A stretch of 54,010 nucleotides of DNA from Bacteroidales bacterium. Its GTDB lineage: Bacteria > Bacteroidota > Bacteroidia > Bacteroidales > UBA932. The notes under the pieces were generated by a model, which worked only from the letters and a program-made list of their open reading frames with translations, was not told the DNA's origin and did not search any database. Below are positions 7,863-17,959 of the stretch, piece after piece (positions within the stretch are counted from its first letter, which is position 1; each line of letters begins with the position of its first letter). The translations under genes and the position numbers were made by a program. The stretch lies in the NCBI GenBank assembly GCA_012522855.1, contig JAAYJQ010000011.1, forward strand, positions 1-54,010. Direction: 5' to 3'.

Positions 7863-10691
7863 TTGAAACAGTCATCGAAATACAGATACATCCTTTTCGG
7901 AGTTGTCGCAATACTTTCGTTCGGGGAAGCGGCGGCTCAACGAGACGGGGACGATATCTTTCCCGACACCATTGAAAAAAACACTTCCATGGTCGTGCAG
8001 GAGCTTATCAGAGGGCAGGACCCAGGCGTTGCAGTCATATCGTCCGATGCTTCTCCTTTCAGCCTTTTCAATATGGTTATTCGGGGAGTCAATGCTTTTC
8101 GCCAAGGCAGCGAGCCGTTGTGGATCGTGGATGGAGTGATCCTTAACCACGCTTTCCTGGACACGGACAATGCCCGTTACAGGCCTCCCGCAAGCGGCAG
8201 CGGAGGAGCAGGCCTTATCGATACGCAAACTTATTACGATGATTATTATCACGTTGTGGAGAACAGTCTTGCGGCGATAAACCCGGCCGATGTGGAGAAA
8301 ATCGAGATATTGAAAGACCTTTCCGCAGCGGCGATTTACGGTGTCAGAGGTGCCAATGGAGTGATAATAATCACGACAAAGAAAGGCGCTTCCTCCAACC
8401 CGGTGGTTTCGTTCAGCTCTACGGCCGCGTTGTCTTTTGCAAAAAAGAGGATCGATATGCTGGATCCTATGGGGTATCTTCAATATATGTTCGAGAGGGA
8501 GGGAGATGGTTTTCGACCTTCTATCTCCCCCCCTGTCGACTGGCAGGAGAATGAGCTGTCCAGACCTGCGTTCAGCCATATCCAGAATCTCTCTTTAGAC
8601 GGAATGGATGGCAGTACGAGTTATTTCATCTCCGCAGGTCTGCGAAAGAACGACGGAATATTGAAGGGCAGCGACGGCCTGGCTGCCTCGTTGCGGATCA
8701 ATCTCGACAAGAAGGTGAGCCACCTGTTCAGTTTCGGCAGCAATGTCATGATATACAAAGGAAACGGCAATCGTATTCTGGGAAGCGGCAATATCGGTAA
8801 TGCCACTCTGCTTACGACCGGCGTTCCGATGCGGGAAGCTCCGGGAGAGGATTACGGGGATTACAGGTACGAGTACGATGATATTTCCTCGGAGTACAGA
8901 ATACTTCCCGGAGTATGGTTTGACTTCGTACTTCCCTTTGGCTTTGGCTTGAAAATAAATGGAGGCGTGGACTATCGTTCCAAGGAGCGCTCCATATGGT
9001 ACGGCCCCGCCACCATGCTGGGCGCTTCGCTTCAAAACGCTGATGGTATCGGCGGACTGGCCTCCGTAGGACATGTTTCCGCGTTGCAGTTCAACGGGGA
9101 TGCGGTCGCTTCCTATTCGTTGCATAAAGGAGGACATGACCTCAAAATAAATGCAGGCGTGGAGATCTCAGGCTACAAGCGCAGTTTTTCCAACGTAGCC
9201 CGCGCCAATTTCTTTACTGCCGACATGAGGGCTAAAAGCGTTGCATTGGGAGGAACGGAGATGGGTGTACACAAAATAAAGGCCAAGGAGTGGGTGGTGT
9301 CGCCGCTGGCGCTTTTTTCTTACAGTTATAAGAATGCCGTCTCGGTCTATGCGAGCGCCAGAATCGACAATGCATACATGGACGGACTGGAGCACGGCTC
9401 TCTTTATCCGGCCGTAGAATTGGAATGGGATCTCGTGCGAACATTTTCTATCAAAAGCAGCGCGCTCAATTCCATTAAATTGAAGGGTGGCAAAGGTAAT
9501 GCCGGTTTCCGGAACATCGGCCCGTTTGATAAATTCCCGTCGGTATATGTCGGCAGCGACTATCTGGATTATCCCCGGGAAGTGGTTCCGCGTTTGCAGG
9601 ATCCGGCCATTCCTCCCACTGTATATCCCGGAGCAGGAGCGTTCGTGAACTATGTATGGGAACTTGCGAGCAGCGAATGGAATGCAGGCATTGCCGCCGC
9701 TCTCTTCGGAGACAAACTCGAATTTGAGCTTACCTATTACGATAAACGGACCGATGACCGTCTGTGGCTTATGAACCGGGGAGAGGTTCAGCGACGTCCT
9801 ATGTTCTCTACCCCCATCATCGGTTTCAGCGATTGGAAAACCGACCTGTACAAAACCAACAGGCTTTCCAATAAAGGATTTGAGGTTTATCTGCGGGCAG
9901 CTGCGATAGACAAAAAAGAGATTTCGTGGAACATCGCCTTTACCGGTGCTTTTAACAGGAACGAGGTTCTGAGAACAGACGAACCTTGGGGACAGGGAAG
10001 CGTACCTACGAATGTCAATATGCCCGGCTTTCCGCTCTATTCTTTATCCGGATTCCAATACCTCGGGGTCATAACGCCCGAGAATATTCAGGGCGCGCCC
10101 TCGTATATGGGACAACTTCCCCAGGTGGGCAACCCGCTCTACGCAGATACCGACTCCGACGGGAATATCACGGCGTCCGATGCCGTTGTCATAGGCAATC
10201 CGCATCCTAAATTCACAGGCAGCATCATCTCCACGGTAAGATATAAGAGATTTGAGCTGGGTCTCCATTTCAACGCCGTGTCGGGCAACGACATCCTTAA
10301 TTATACTAGGCTGCTCGAAGAAGATGTTTCGGGCAGCGGGAATATCCGTGCGGAAGCATATGCGAATGCGTACAGGTCAGCAACCTCCATTGGAGATTAT
10401 CCCTCCTTGGGTGCTGCCGGAACCACGGCGATTTCAGACAGATTCATAGAGGACGGCAGCTACCTGCGACTTTCCCGCGTGGCTGTGTCCTGGAATGTAC
10501 CTTTGAAGAGCCGCTGGCTGAAATCACTGAATTTGAATTTATCGGGCAACAACCTTTTTGTGATGAGCGGCTATTCGGGCTGGGATCCGGAAGTGAACAG
10601 TTTCGGCGCCGACATATCTCGAATAGGAATAGACTACGGTTCATATCCCTCTTACAGGACATTTCTGCTGGGCATAAACGCGACTTTCTGA
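7863..10691 (+). CDS. SusC-like TonB-dependent transporter, short form without regulatory domain
   Basis: A 942-residue outer-membrane beta-barrel protein. Translation most likely begins at a TTG (7863), since only this start gives a proper signal peptide (to about AAAQ, 26) and no in-frame ATG precedes it. The plug follows almost at once (LWIVDGVIL, VEKIEILKDLSAAAIYG, GVIIITTKKG). It lacks the carboxypeptidase-regulatory-like domain seen at the front of SusC, and I see no clear TonB box. The C-terminus ends in aromatic ATF as expected of a barrel. It lies 1 nt before a full-length SusC, with only one SusD gene in the operon. It may pair with an unseen SusD, form a mixed complex, or work without TonB coupling. 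Confidence 0.82.
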   Translation: MKQSSKYRYILFGVVAILSFGEAAAQRDGDDIFPDTIEKNTSMVVQELIRGQDPGVAVISSDASPFSLFNMVIRGVNAFRQGSEPLWIVDGVILNHAFLDTDNARYRPPASGSGGAGLIDTQTYYDDYYHVVENSLAAINPADVEKIEILKDLSAAAIYGVRGANGVIIITTKKGASSNPVVSFSSTAALSFAKKRIDMLDPMGYLQYMFEREGDGFRPSISPPVDWQENELSRPAFSHIQNLSLDGMDGSTSYFISAGLRKNDGILKGSDGLAASLRINLDKKVSHLFSFGSNVMIYKGNGNRILGSGNIGNATLLTTGVPMREAPGEDYGDYRYEYDDISSEYRILPGVWFDFVLPFGFGLKINGGVDYRSKERSIWYGPATMLGASLQNADGIGGLASVGHVSALQFNGDAVASYSLHKGGHDLKINAGVEISGYKRSFSNVARANFFTADMRAKSVALGGTEMGVHKIKAKEWVVSPLALFSYSYKNAVSVYASARIDNAYMDGLEHGSLYPAVELEWDLVRTFSIKSSALNSIKLKGGKGNAGFRNIGPFDKFPSVYVGSDYLDYPREVVPRLQDPAIPPTVYPGAGAFVNYVWELASSEWNAGIAAALFGDKLEFELTYYDKRTDDRLWLMNRGEVQRRPMFSTPIIGFSDWKTDLYKTNRLSNKGFEVYLRAAAIDKKEISWNIAFTGAFNRNEVLRTDEPWGQGSVPTNVNMPGFPLYSLSGFQYLGVITPENIQGAPSYMGQLPQVGNPLYADTDSDGNITASDAVVIGNPHPKFTGSIISTVRYKRFELGLHFNAVSGNDILNYTRLLEEDVSGSGNIRAEAYANAYRSATSIGDYPSLGAAGTTAISDRFIEDGSYLRLSRVAVSWNVPLKSRWLKSLNLNLSGNNLFVMSGYSGWDPEVNSFGADISRIGIDYGSYPSYRTFLLGINATF

Positions 10692-10692
10692 T

Positions 10693-13600
10693 ATGACAAC
10701 ACAGAAACACATGAGAAACAAGCTATATATCAAGACCTTTTGCATCTCGTTAGCGATGGCCTTGCTCTCTGTAGGAGGGCATGCGCAGCAGACCATAAGG
10801 GGCAGTGTGAAGGATTCGGCCGGAGAGCCCCTGGCGGGCGTTTCCGTTGTGGTAAAGGGGACCGGTTCCGGAACGGTTAGCAGCAGCGAGGGAGATTTTT
10901 CGATTTCGGTGCCGGAACCGGTATTGGGAAAGACCCTGATATTTTCGTTCATCGGATTTCGGACCGACAGTGTCGTGCTGTCGGGACAAGCGCGTTTAAA
11001 TGTAATTTTGAATGAAGAGTCCGAGCTACTGGAGGAGGTGGTCGCCATCGGGTATCAAACGGTTCGCAAGAGCGACCTTACGGGGGCCGTGTCCTCGGTC
11101 AATATAGACAAGACCGAGGCCCTGCAAATATCTACATTCGACCAACTGTTGCAGGGAAAGGCGGCGGGAGTGCAGGTTACTTCGGGAAATTCCGCTCCCG
11201 GCGGGGCAGTTTCGGTGGTTATACGGGGCAACTCGTCTTTCAGCGGCGGAGGGGAACCGCTTTATGTCGTGGACGGAGTGATATTAAACTCGCCGACAAG
11301 GGATGTGTCTTCGACAATGGGCCAGTCCGGAGGTTCCGCCCAGGATGCACAGTCGGGCTTGGAGGGCATCTCTCCGGCGGATATAGCCAGTATGGAGATA
11401 CTTAAAGATGCTTCCGCTACCGCTATTTACGGCTCGCTCGGCGCGAACGGAGTGGTGCTTATCACCACGAAAAGAGGGGTTTCGGAGAGGCCTCAGATAG
11501 AGGTAAATTCGAGTTCGCAGGTGTCGTGGGCATACAAACAGATTCCGATTATCGATGCCGCGGAATATTTCCAGTGGAGAAAGACCCTTGCCCCCACGAC
11601 ATTCTCACCCGCGTTTAATTCGTGGAAACAGTGGGTCTATAACAACGTGGACGGGGTGTTCGACGATTCTTACGAGCCTGTGTACTGGCAGGATTACATC
11701 ATGCGTGCCTCCGTTAGCCAGAGGCATCGTGTTACGATCAGTGGACGTTCGAAAACCACGGACTACTATGTCGCGGCGGGCTACCGTGACGAACAAGGCA
11801 TTATAAAAGGTACTTACGCAAGGTCGGCCGATGTGCGCATGAACCTTACCAAGACCATCAACAAATTCATTAAGATAGGCACCAACACGTCCTATTCATA
11901 CGGCAATTACAGTATGACACAGGGGTTATCGCTTGCTCAGGCATCTACCTCGAGTATGATATCGTCGATGCTCTATTTCGTGCCGAGATATAATTTCAGA
12001 CTTTTGGGCGTTTACGATGAGATCACCGATGAAGCAGAGATTGAGTACGGTCTTGCCAACGGGCCTCCTATGTGGCTGAACGATTATAGCGACAAATCCT
12101 ACGATTACCGCTTGTCACCTTCGCTAAACGCAGAGGTGACCCTGCACAAGAGGTTGGGCTTGACATATAACTTTCTGGCCGGTATGGATTACCGCTACAA
12201 AACACGGGAAAGGTGGCGTGGGAAACTCGCTTCACGCAACTACGGCGGTGTGGTGTCGGTGGCCGATATGGAAAGTTACAGGTACAACATCGACAATACG
12301 ATAAATCTGAATAGGAATTTCGGCGCCCACAGGATAAACGCCATGCTCGGGTTCACGATTTCCGAGAACGGCAGGACCAATACTACGGCTCAGGTTGAAG
12401 GAATTTCAGTGGAGGATGCGCGCGAACTGGCCATTGACAACGGCACGCTTGTAACGACGAACAATTATGCGATCGAAATGGATAGGCTTGCATCATTATT
12501 CGGTCGGGGCATCTATACTTTCAAAAATCGTTACTCCCTGACGATGACATACCGCGCCGATGGCAGCAGTAAATTCGCGCGTGGTAATAAATTCAGCTAC
12601 TTTCCCTCCATGGCATTTGCATGGAGTATAGACAGGGAGAATTTCATGTCATCGCTTCGTCGGAGAATATCGACGCTCAAGTTGCGGGCCGGTTGGGGTA
12701 AGGTCGGGAACCAGGCTGTTGCCAATTATGCCACCTTGTCGACTTACGGGGGAGGTATGGTCTACGGCGACCATTATGTGCCGGCACTCAAAGTTACCGG
12801 AGTCAGGGCTTCGCGAATGCCCACTCCGGAACTCATGTGGGAAACTTCTGAGCAGTACAATCTGGGACTCGACTTGGGTTTATTCAGAAACAGGTTCTCC
12901 CTTACGGTAGAAACTTATTACAAGACCACTGACAATCTGTTGCAGAGCCTGGGTCTGGCTCCCTCCTCGGGTTGGACATCGATGCTGGTCAACAGAGGAA
13001 AGATCCTTAACAAGGGGCTCGAGATCACGTTGGATGCCAGGGTGGTCTCGACGCGTGATTTCGTCCTGCGCCTAGGAGGAAATCTCTCTTTCAACAGGAA
13101 CACCATTCTGGATATAGGACTGCCTCCGGACGAGAACGGCAATCCGGCGACATCGCTGGGAAGCATCGTAACAGCCAACGGGATTTCTCTTTTCGGCCAG
13201 CCGGCGAATATCTTCATACAAGGGAAGCCCATGGCCGTATTCTGGGGCTTTAAGACGGATGGAATCGTACAGATAGGTGAGCCGAACGGACCCGATTTCA
13301 GTTTCAACGCGTCGAATCCCGAATCGACCCCGGGAAGTATTAGATATGTGGACATCGACGGCGACAATGTGATAACCATGGCCGATCGACAGATCATAGG
13401 AAGTCCATTTCCGAAGTTCAGCGGCGGTTTCGATATCCGGATAACCTATAAAAACCTCTCGATGGTGACCACGTTCTACGGAGTGTACGGGAATCAAATC
13501 GCAAACGGTAATCTGATGGCCCAACAAAATACTTCACGCGTAGGAGCCGCTCCCCGTAGGGAAGTCTTCTACGACACCTGGTCGGACGGAACGTCTTATG

Positions 13601-13980
13601 CTCCGAATCCGGCATCCGCGACTTTCGGCTCTTCCGGCTTCGTTTCCTACGGAGAACCGAACTTTGATGCCAAATATCCGCGTTTGACCGACGGCAAGGC
13701 CGAGGAAGTAAGGATGTTCTCCGACAGGATAATAGAGGACGGCAGTTTTCTGAGGTTATCAAGCCTGCGGCTGGCGTACAATTTCCCGGTGAAAAACTCC
13801 AAGTGGATAAAAAGCGCGAGAATAAACGTTACCGGCAATAATCTGTTCGTCTTCACAAAATATTCGGGTTGGGATCCGGAAGTGGACAGTTTCGTATGGG
13901 ACGTTCGCCGGAAAGGCATAGACTGGAACTCCTACCCCAGAGCCAAGAGTGTAACTATCGGATTATCCATTATTATGTAA
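10693..13980 (+). CDS. SusC-like TonB-dependent transporter, full-length
   Basis: 1095 residues. The ATG at 10693 gives a signal peptide to about GGHAQ (31). A carboxypeptidase-regulatory-like domain (~33-108, IRGSVKDSAGEPLAGVSVVV) is followed by a TonB box region ELLEEVVAIGYQ (~111-122). Then come the plug (LYVVDGVIL, IASMEILKDASATAIYG, GVVLITTKRG) and a 22-strand barrel ending GLSIIM. SusC proteins import oligosaccharides across the outer membrane in a TonB-driven manner together with a SusD lid. The SusD partner is the next gene, 20 nt downstream. The short SusC-like gene just upstream shares the plug and the FSGWDPEV-type C-terminal segment, so the two are paralogues. Confidence 0.93.
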   Translation: MTTQKHMRNKLYIKTFCISLAMALLSVGGHAQQTIRGSVKDSAGEPLAGVSVVVKGTGSGTVSSSEGDFSISVPEPVLGKTLIFSFIGFRTDSVVLSGQARLNVILNEESELLEEVVAIGYQTVRKSDLTGAVSSVNIDKTEALQISTFDQLLQGKAAGVQVTSGNSAPGGAVSVVIRGNSSFSGGGEPLYVVDGVILNSPTRDVSSTMGQSGGSAQDAQSGLEGISPADIASMEILKDASATAIYGSLGANGVVLITTKRGVSERPQIEVNSSSQVSWAYKQIPIIDAAEYFQWRKTLAPTTFSPAFNSWKQWVYNNVDGVFDDSYEPVYWQDYIMRASVSQRHRVTISGRSKTTDYYVAAGYRDEQGIIKGTYARSADVRMNLTKTINKFIKIGTNTSYSYGNYSMTQGLSLAQASTSSMISSMLYFVPRYNFRLLGVYDEITDEAEIEYGLANGPPMWLNDYSDKSYDYRLSPSLNAEVTLHKRLGLTYNFLAGMDYRYKTRERWRGKLASRNYGGVVSVADMESYRYNIDNTINLNRNFGAHRINAMLGFTISENGRTNTTAQVEGISVEDARELAIDNGTLVTTNNYAIEMDRLASLFGRGIYTFKNRYSLTMTYRADGSSKFARGNKFSYFPSMAFAWSIDRENFMSSLRRRISTLKLRAGWGKVGNQAVANYATLSTYGGGMVYGDHYVPALKVTGVRASRMPTPELMWETSEQYNLGLDLGLFRNRFSLTVETYYKTTDNLLQSLGLAPSSGWTSMLVNRGKILNKGLEITLDARVVSTRDFVLRLGGNLSFNRNTILDIGLPPDENGNPATSLGSIVTANGISLFGQPANIFIQGKPMAVFWGFKTDGIVQIGEPNGPDFSFNASNPESTPGSIRYVDIDGDNVITMADRQIIGSPFPKFSGGFDIRITYKNLSMVTTFYGVYGNQIANGNLMAQQNTSRVGAAPRREVFYDTWSDGTSYAPNPASATFGSSGFVSYGEPNFDAKYPRLTDGKAEEVRMFSDRIIEDGSFLRLSSLRLAYNFPVKNSKWIKSARINVTGNNLFVFTKYSGWDPEVDSFVWDVRRKGIDWNSYPRAKSVTIGLSIIM

Positions 13981-14000
13981 AACGGGTAAAATGAACGATT

Positions 14001-15836
14001 ATGAGCCTTAAATCCATCCTATACACCATTATCTTGTCTTTCGCCATAGCCGCCTTGGTTTCATGTACCGACTGGCTGACCGAAAAGCCGAAAACGCTTC
14101 TCTCTCCCGGACAGGTTTATGCTTCTCCCGAAAGCGCGGATGCTGCCGTTATAGGCTGTTATGCGAGATTCTCTACCAACCCTACCCAAAACTATATGTA
14201 CGAGGGTCTGAACAACTGTTCGGGAATTATGAGTCCTATCCCTCCGGGACTGACGGAAGATCATCAGATAGGCTGGCAATTGAGATGGAAATCCAACTCG
14301 GGTTCGTGGCGTACTTGCTGGACTCATATTTACGAGGCTGTCGGCAAATGCAATGATGTGATATACAATCTGGAAACTTCCGAACTACCGCAGGAAATAA
14401 TCGAACAATATTCCGGCGAAGTACGCTTCTTGCGCGCGAACCTCTATTTTCTGTTGGTGCGTATGTATGGAAGGATTCCGCTGGTAACGGTTCCTCCAAA
14501 AACATTGGAAGAGGTTTACGCGCCGAGGGCAAAGGTCAATATCGTGTACAAACAGATATTGGACGATCTTGATTATGCCGAGATGTATATGCGCGGCCCG
14601 GGACGCACCCCGCAACGTAAAGGCAGGCCGAACTATTGGGCAGCGACAGCCCTCAAAGGAAAGGTGTATGCGCAAATTGGGGATATCTTGGATAACCTGG
14701 CCAGGGATGCCGCCGAGCCCGGATCCGGAGGGCCATTTACGAACGAAGGCCCGTACCCGGATTTCGACCTTTCCGGTGGAAGCGAGTTCGCCAACTGCGG
14801 TATTCAGAACCGCATCGACGCCTGGACTCTCGCTTACGAAATCAATAAAAACGTATATGACAACGGCCCTTATGAACTCGTGCCGAATTACGCCAATCTT
14901 TTTTACTGGAAAGACCCGGCGGGCGAGTTCGTGAATGGAGTGGAAAGCATCTTCGATCTTCAGAATACTGAAAAGTCTACGGCAAATTTCTGCAATTATC
15001 GCACGACTCCTACGACATGGGCCGAAATACCCAATCTTTCCGGTACGCAAACGGAAGGTCGAATTCGCCCGCATGGCTGGGCCTTCTTATATTTCAGAGA
15101 TAAATACACCTCTACAATTGAGGGTAAAACGTATACGGATCCGCGTATTGACATAAGTTTCGTCCATTCTCGCTACACCTATAATGCGTTCGGTGTCAAT
15201 CCCGGCGCAAGCGTTACGATCTTCCCGACGGTATGGATCGCCAACAGACACCGATTCGCCCCTTATTTGCGTAAGTTTGTCGATGAGAACCGAACTACGA
15301 ATGCTTCTAATGCAAATATGCACTTTATGCGTTTCGGGGAAGTGGTGCTGACGCTCGCCGAAGCGGCGGCCGAGTTGGATAAAACTCAAGAGTCGCTAGG
15401 CTACATCAATGAACTCATGTACAGAGCGCGCCACTCTTCGCTCAATTTAAGGGGAACCAATACCGTACCCAAGGAGTCGCCTGTGCCGGCCGATTGGAAG
15501 GTAGAGGATTTTGCCGACAGCAGGGCGCTGGTGGATGCTATTGTTATGGAGCGATGTTTCGAATTGATGGGAGAAGCCCTCGACGGATGGTTCAATGTCA
15601 GGCGTAAAGGAGCGAAGTGGTTCAAACAGTATATAAGCGGTCCTTTCAATCGGTTTATGTGGGATGATCCCGACAGCCCTGCCGTAATAAACGGCTATAA
15701 TGTGATAATGCCCAATGATACCTATCGTTGGCCGGAAACATATTCGGATATAAGGCGTATCATGTTGCAACCGATACCCAACGAAGAGACCGACAACAAT
15801 CCCAATATCCCTGCCGAGGATAATAACGATTATTAG
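14001..15836 (+). CDS. SusD/RagB-family nutrient-binding outer-membrane lipoprotein
   Basis: A 611-residue lipoprotein (IAALVSC lipobox, Cys ~22). Early residues TDWLTEKPKTLLSPGQVYAS are typical of the SusD N-terminus. TPR-like helices follow (FLRANLYFLLVRMYGRIPLVT, ~135-155), and the C-terminal SusD domain contains ELMGEALDGWFNVRRKG. It would sit as a hinged lid on the SusC barrel and bind the glycan on the cell surface. It lies between SusC (20 nt upstream) and a fimbrillin/FISUMP lipoprotein (17 nt downstream) that may serve as the surface glycan-binding protein of the complex. Confidence 0.93.
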   Translation: MSLKSILYTIILSFAIAALVSCTDWLTEKPKTLLSPGQVYASPESADAAVIGCYARFSTNPTQNYMYEGLNNCSGIMSPIPPGLTEDHQIGWQLRWKSNSGSWRTCWTHIYEAVGKCNDVIYNLETSELPQEIIEQYSGEVRFLRANLYFLLVRMYGRIPLVTVPPKTLEEVYAPRAKVNIVYKQILDDLDYAEMYMRGPGRTPQRKGRPNYWAATALKGKVYAQIGDILDNLARDAAEPGSGGPFTNEGPYPDFDLSGGSEFANCGIQNRIDAWTLAYEINKNVYDNGPYELVPNYANLFYWKDPAGEFVNGVESIFDLQNTEKSTANFCNYRTTPTTWAEIPNLSGTQTEGRIRPHGWAFLYFRDKYTSTIEGKTYTDPRIDISFVHSRYTYNAFGVNPGASVTIFPTVWIANRHRFAPYLRKFVDENRTTNASNANMHFMRFGEVVLTLAEAAAELDKTQESLGYINELMYRARHSSLNLRGTNTVPKESPVPADWKVEDFADSRALVDAIVMERCFELMGEALDGWFNVRRKGAKWFKQYISGPFNRFMWDDPDSPAVINGYNVIMPNDTYRWPETYSDIRRIMLQPIPNEETDNNPNIPAEDNNDY

Positions 15837-15853
15837 AAAAAATACCCGCAAAG

Positions 15854-17884
15854 ATGAAAACGTCCGTATGGTACTGCTGCATATTCATGTCCGTTCTGCT
15901 GGCTTTGTCGTGCAATAACGAACAATCCGCGATAGACCCTTTCAGTGTGGAGATCAATGCTTCGAACTTCGAGGTGGAGTTTCTGTGGAAAGAGGGCAAT
16001 CATGTATATGTTTACAATGATACACAAGCGCATGAATTTTACCTTGTTGATGGAAGTGACTCCTCCTGTGGGGTTTTCTCCTCGACTTCGTTGATACTGG
16101 AAAACCAGACGGAATATTTCGGCATTTACGCTCCCGCGCGATTCAAGTCATTTATGTACAAAGAGGGCATATCGTTGGAGATACCTCAGGAACAGACATA
16201 TTTGGGTTCGAGGGATGATTACCTTAATCTTAATTCCGTATTTAAGACGCAAGGCTTTTATTTTGACGATAACAAGGCGACGGTCGGTGCCCCGGAGATG
16301 TTGAGCAGCGGAATAACGATCCCCGTAAAACTCGACACGAACGATGAAGGATACGGTCTCGGAACAAGGAAAATCACAAAAATCGACTTTACCTCATCCA
16401 TAGATGGTTTTTTCGTGGGGCGGGCGCTTTTGGACGGGCGGAGCGGAATTCAGTGTACACCAATGGCCAGGGATACGGTCACGGTGTTTTTTAGCGGAGA
16501 GGAGATTTCCAATACCGATGTTTTGGAGATAAACCTGCTGATGTGGATAATGCCCGACGTGGCTTTGGCTGGAGAAACTTTCGACATTGTTTTGTATGAT
16601 AACGCAGGCAGGAAAAGCACTGTTTCAACAACGGCGATGGAATTGGCGCCGGGCAAATGGACCCGCCTTCCGGAATTGACCACCGGCGAGTGGGAGAGGG
16701 TTGTAGAGGGTGAAGATATTGGCGAGGGATTGGCCAACTGTTATATCGTGGCCCCCAATGCTATTCTGGAGTTCGATACGGCCATAGCCAACGCCGACGG
16801 AACCGTCCGCGTGCAGTTTGCCGATGATGTCGAAGCGCGCCTTTTATGGACGGATAACCCCGGAGGGTTGAAATCCGTATCGGGAGCCGAAAATGCTTCG
16901 ATTAACAACTTGGCGGTTGTAAGGCGAGGGGCCGATTTGATGATAATCGTCGAGAGCGGAACCCGGCCCGGGAACGCCGTAGTGGCCCTTTTCAATAATA
17001 CCACTTCGAAGATCGTATGGAGCTGGCATATATGGGTAACGGATTATGCTCCCGACGACGCTGACGTCGGAGCATCCGACGGCCGTTACGACACCCCGGA
17101 CGGAGGGTTCATTGCAAAGTATACGAGCGAAGGGACAGGCGCAGCGACCAATGTCTTTATGGACAGGAATCTGGGCGCGTTGAGCAACTCTGCCGGCGAT
17201 CTCTCGTCCAAAGGTTTATGCTATCAGTGGGGCAGGAAGGATCCGTTCCCGACGCACTGGCAGAACTGGACCTATGATACGGAGGAGCCTACCTTATACG
17301 ATGCTTCCGGAACCCCCTCCACATCGTTGATCTCGATGACAGTTGTAACTTCGTTGACCGGCGACAACAATCTGGAGTACTCGATAAACAATCCCGCGAC
17401 ATACCTCACGGTTGCCGGCACAGGCGCTGCCGACAATTACGGGGATTGGTATTCGGCGACGGCCGGCAATCAGAATAATTCGCTATGGGGAGCAGGAAGT
17501 ACGAAATCGCCCTACGATCCCTGTCCTGCCGGCTGGAGATTGCCTTCAAATAACAACAATAATACGGGGCTGGGAGGCGCATGGGCCGGTATACAAGCTC
17601 ACGCTACCACTACGGAAGGAAAATTCCCTGCGACTGACAACGGCCGCCAGCACATTATTCTGGGTTATTATCCCTTCACTTCGGGAAGGACACAATCCGG
17701 GATATTCAATACGGCTGTAGTCGGAAATTACTGGTATGATAATGTCCCGCCCAGGAACACATACCACGGCGGTTTTATGCAGGTTAAGGAAGGAACGGGA
17801 ACCGCCAACTACGCATTCTCCAATTCCAATGCGGGGCGAATGCGGGCTGTGGCGTATGCTGTAAGGTGCGTAAAGGAGATATAA
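15854..17884 (+). CDS. Fimbrillin-like / FISUMP-domain surface lipoprotein
   Basis: A 676-residue lipoprotein (LLALSC lipobox, Cys ~20). It has the same architecture as the product of 557-2623: an N-terminal fimbrillin-like half, the NCYIVAPNAILEFD junction (~295), SWHIWVTDYAP, then a FISUMP module with NVFMDRNLGA, CYQWGRKDPFP and YDPCPAGWRLPS, and a CVKEI tail. The N-terminal half is much more diverged than the C-terminal one. Being last in the SusCD operon is the usual place for a surface glycan-binding protein, so that is the most likely role, but no carbohydrate-binding domain is recognisable. Confidence 0.85.
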   Translation: MKTSVWYCCIFMSVLLALSCNNEQSAIDPFSVEINASNFEVEFLWKEGNHVYVYNDTQAHEFYLVDGSDSSCGVFSSTSLILENQTEYFGIYAPARFKSFMYKEGISLEIPQEQTYLGSRDDYLNLNSVFKTQGFYFDDNKATVGAPEMLSSGITIPVKLDTNDEGYGLGTRKITKIDFTSSIDGFFVGRALLDGRSGIQCTPMARDTVTVFFSGEEISNTDVLEINLLMWIMPDVALAGETFDIVLYDNAGRKSTVSTTAMELAPGKWTRLPELTTGEWERVVEGEDIGEGLANCYIVAPNAILEFDTAIANADGTVRVQFADDVEARLLWTDNPGGLKSVSGAENASINNLAVVRRGADLMIIVESGTRPGNAVVALFNNTTSKIVWSWHIWVTDYAPDDADVGASDGRYDTPDGGFIAKYTSEGTGAATNVFMDRNLGALSNSAGDLSSKGLCYQWGRKDPFPTHWQNWTYDTEEPTLYDASGTPSTSLISMTVVTSLTGDNNLEYSINNPATYLTVAGTGAADNYGDWYSATAGNQNNSLWGAGSTKSPYDPCPAGWRLPSNNNNNTGLGGAWAGIQAHATTTEGKFPATDNGRQHIILGYYPFTSGRTQSGIFNTAVVGNYWYDNVPPRNTYHGGFMQVKEGTGTANYAFSNSNAGRMRAVAYAVRCVKEI

Positions 17885-17888
17885 TATA

Positions 17889-17901
17889 TTAACCGATTTA
17901 G
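17889..17901 (+). promoter_or_regulatory. Putative LacI-family operator, site B
   Basis: TTAACCGATTTAG lies between the end of the SusCD operon and the regulator gene, just upstream of the regulator's promoter. It matches site C (18988-19000, reverse strand) at 12 of 13 positions. This would allow autoregulation. Confidence 0.55.
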
Positions 17902-17908
17902 ATAGCAT

Positions 17909-17942
17909 CTTGACTAAAATCTGAAATAATTTTATAATTTTG
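17909..17942 (+). promoter_or_regulatory. Promoter of the LacI-family gene
   Basis: A Bacteroides-type -7 element TAATTTTG (17935-17942) is preceded by CTTG (17909-17912) with a 22-nt spacer, one base longer than usual. The -7 overlaps the upstream GTG at 17942, which argues that translation starts at the ATG at 17960. Confidence 0.6.
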
Positions 17943-17959
17943 TGTCGAAATTGCCGATC

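Noticed and set aside
17942..17959. GTG start for the LacI-family regulator
   Set aside because: It overlaps the -7 promoter element, and the ATG at 17960 puts the helix-turn-helix at the usual distance.
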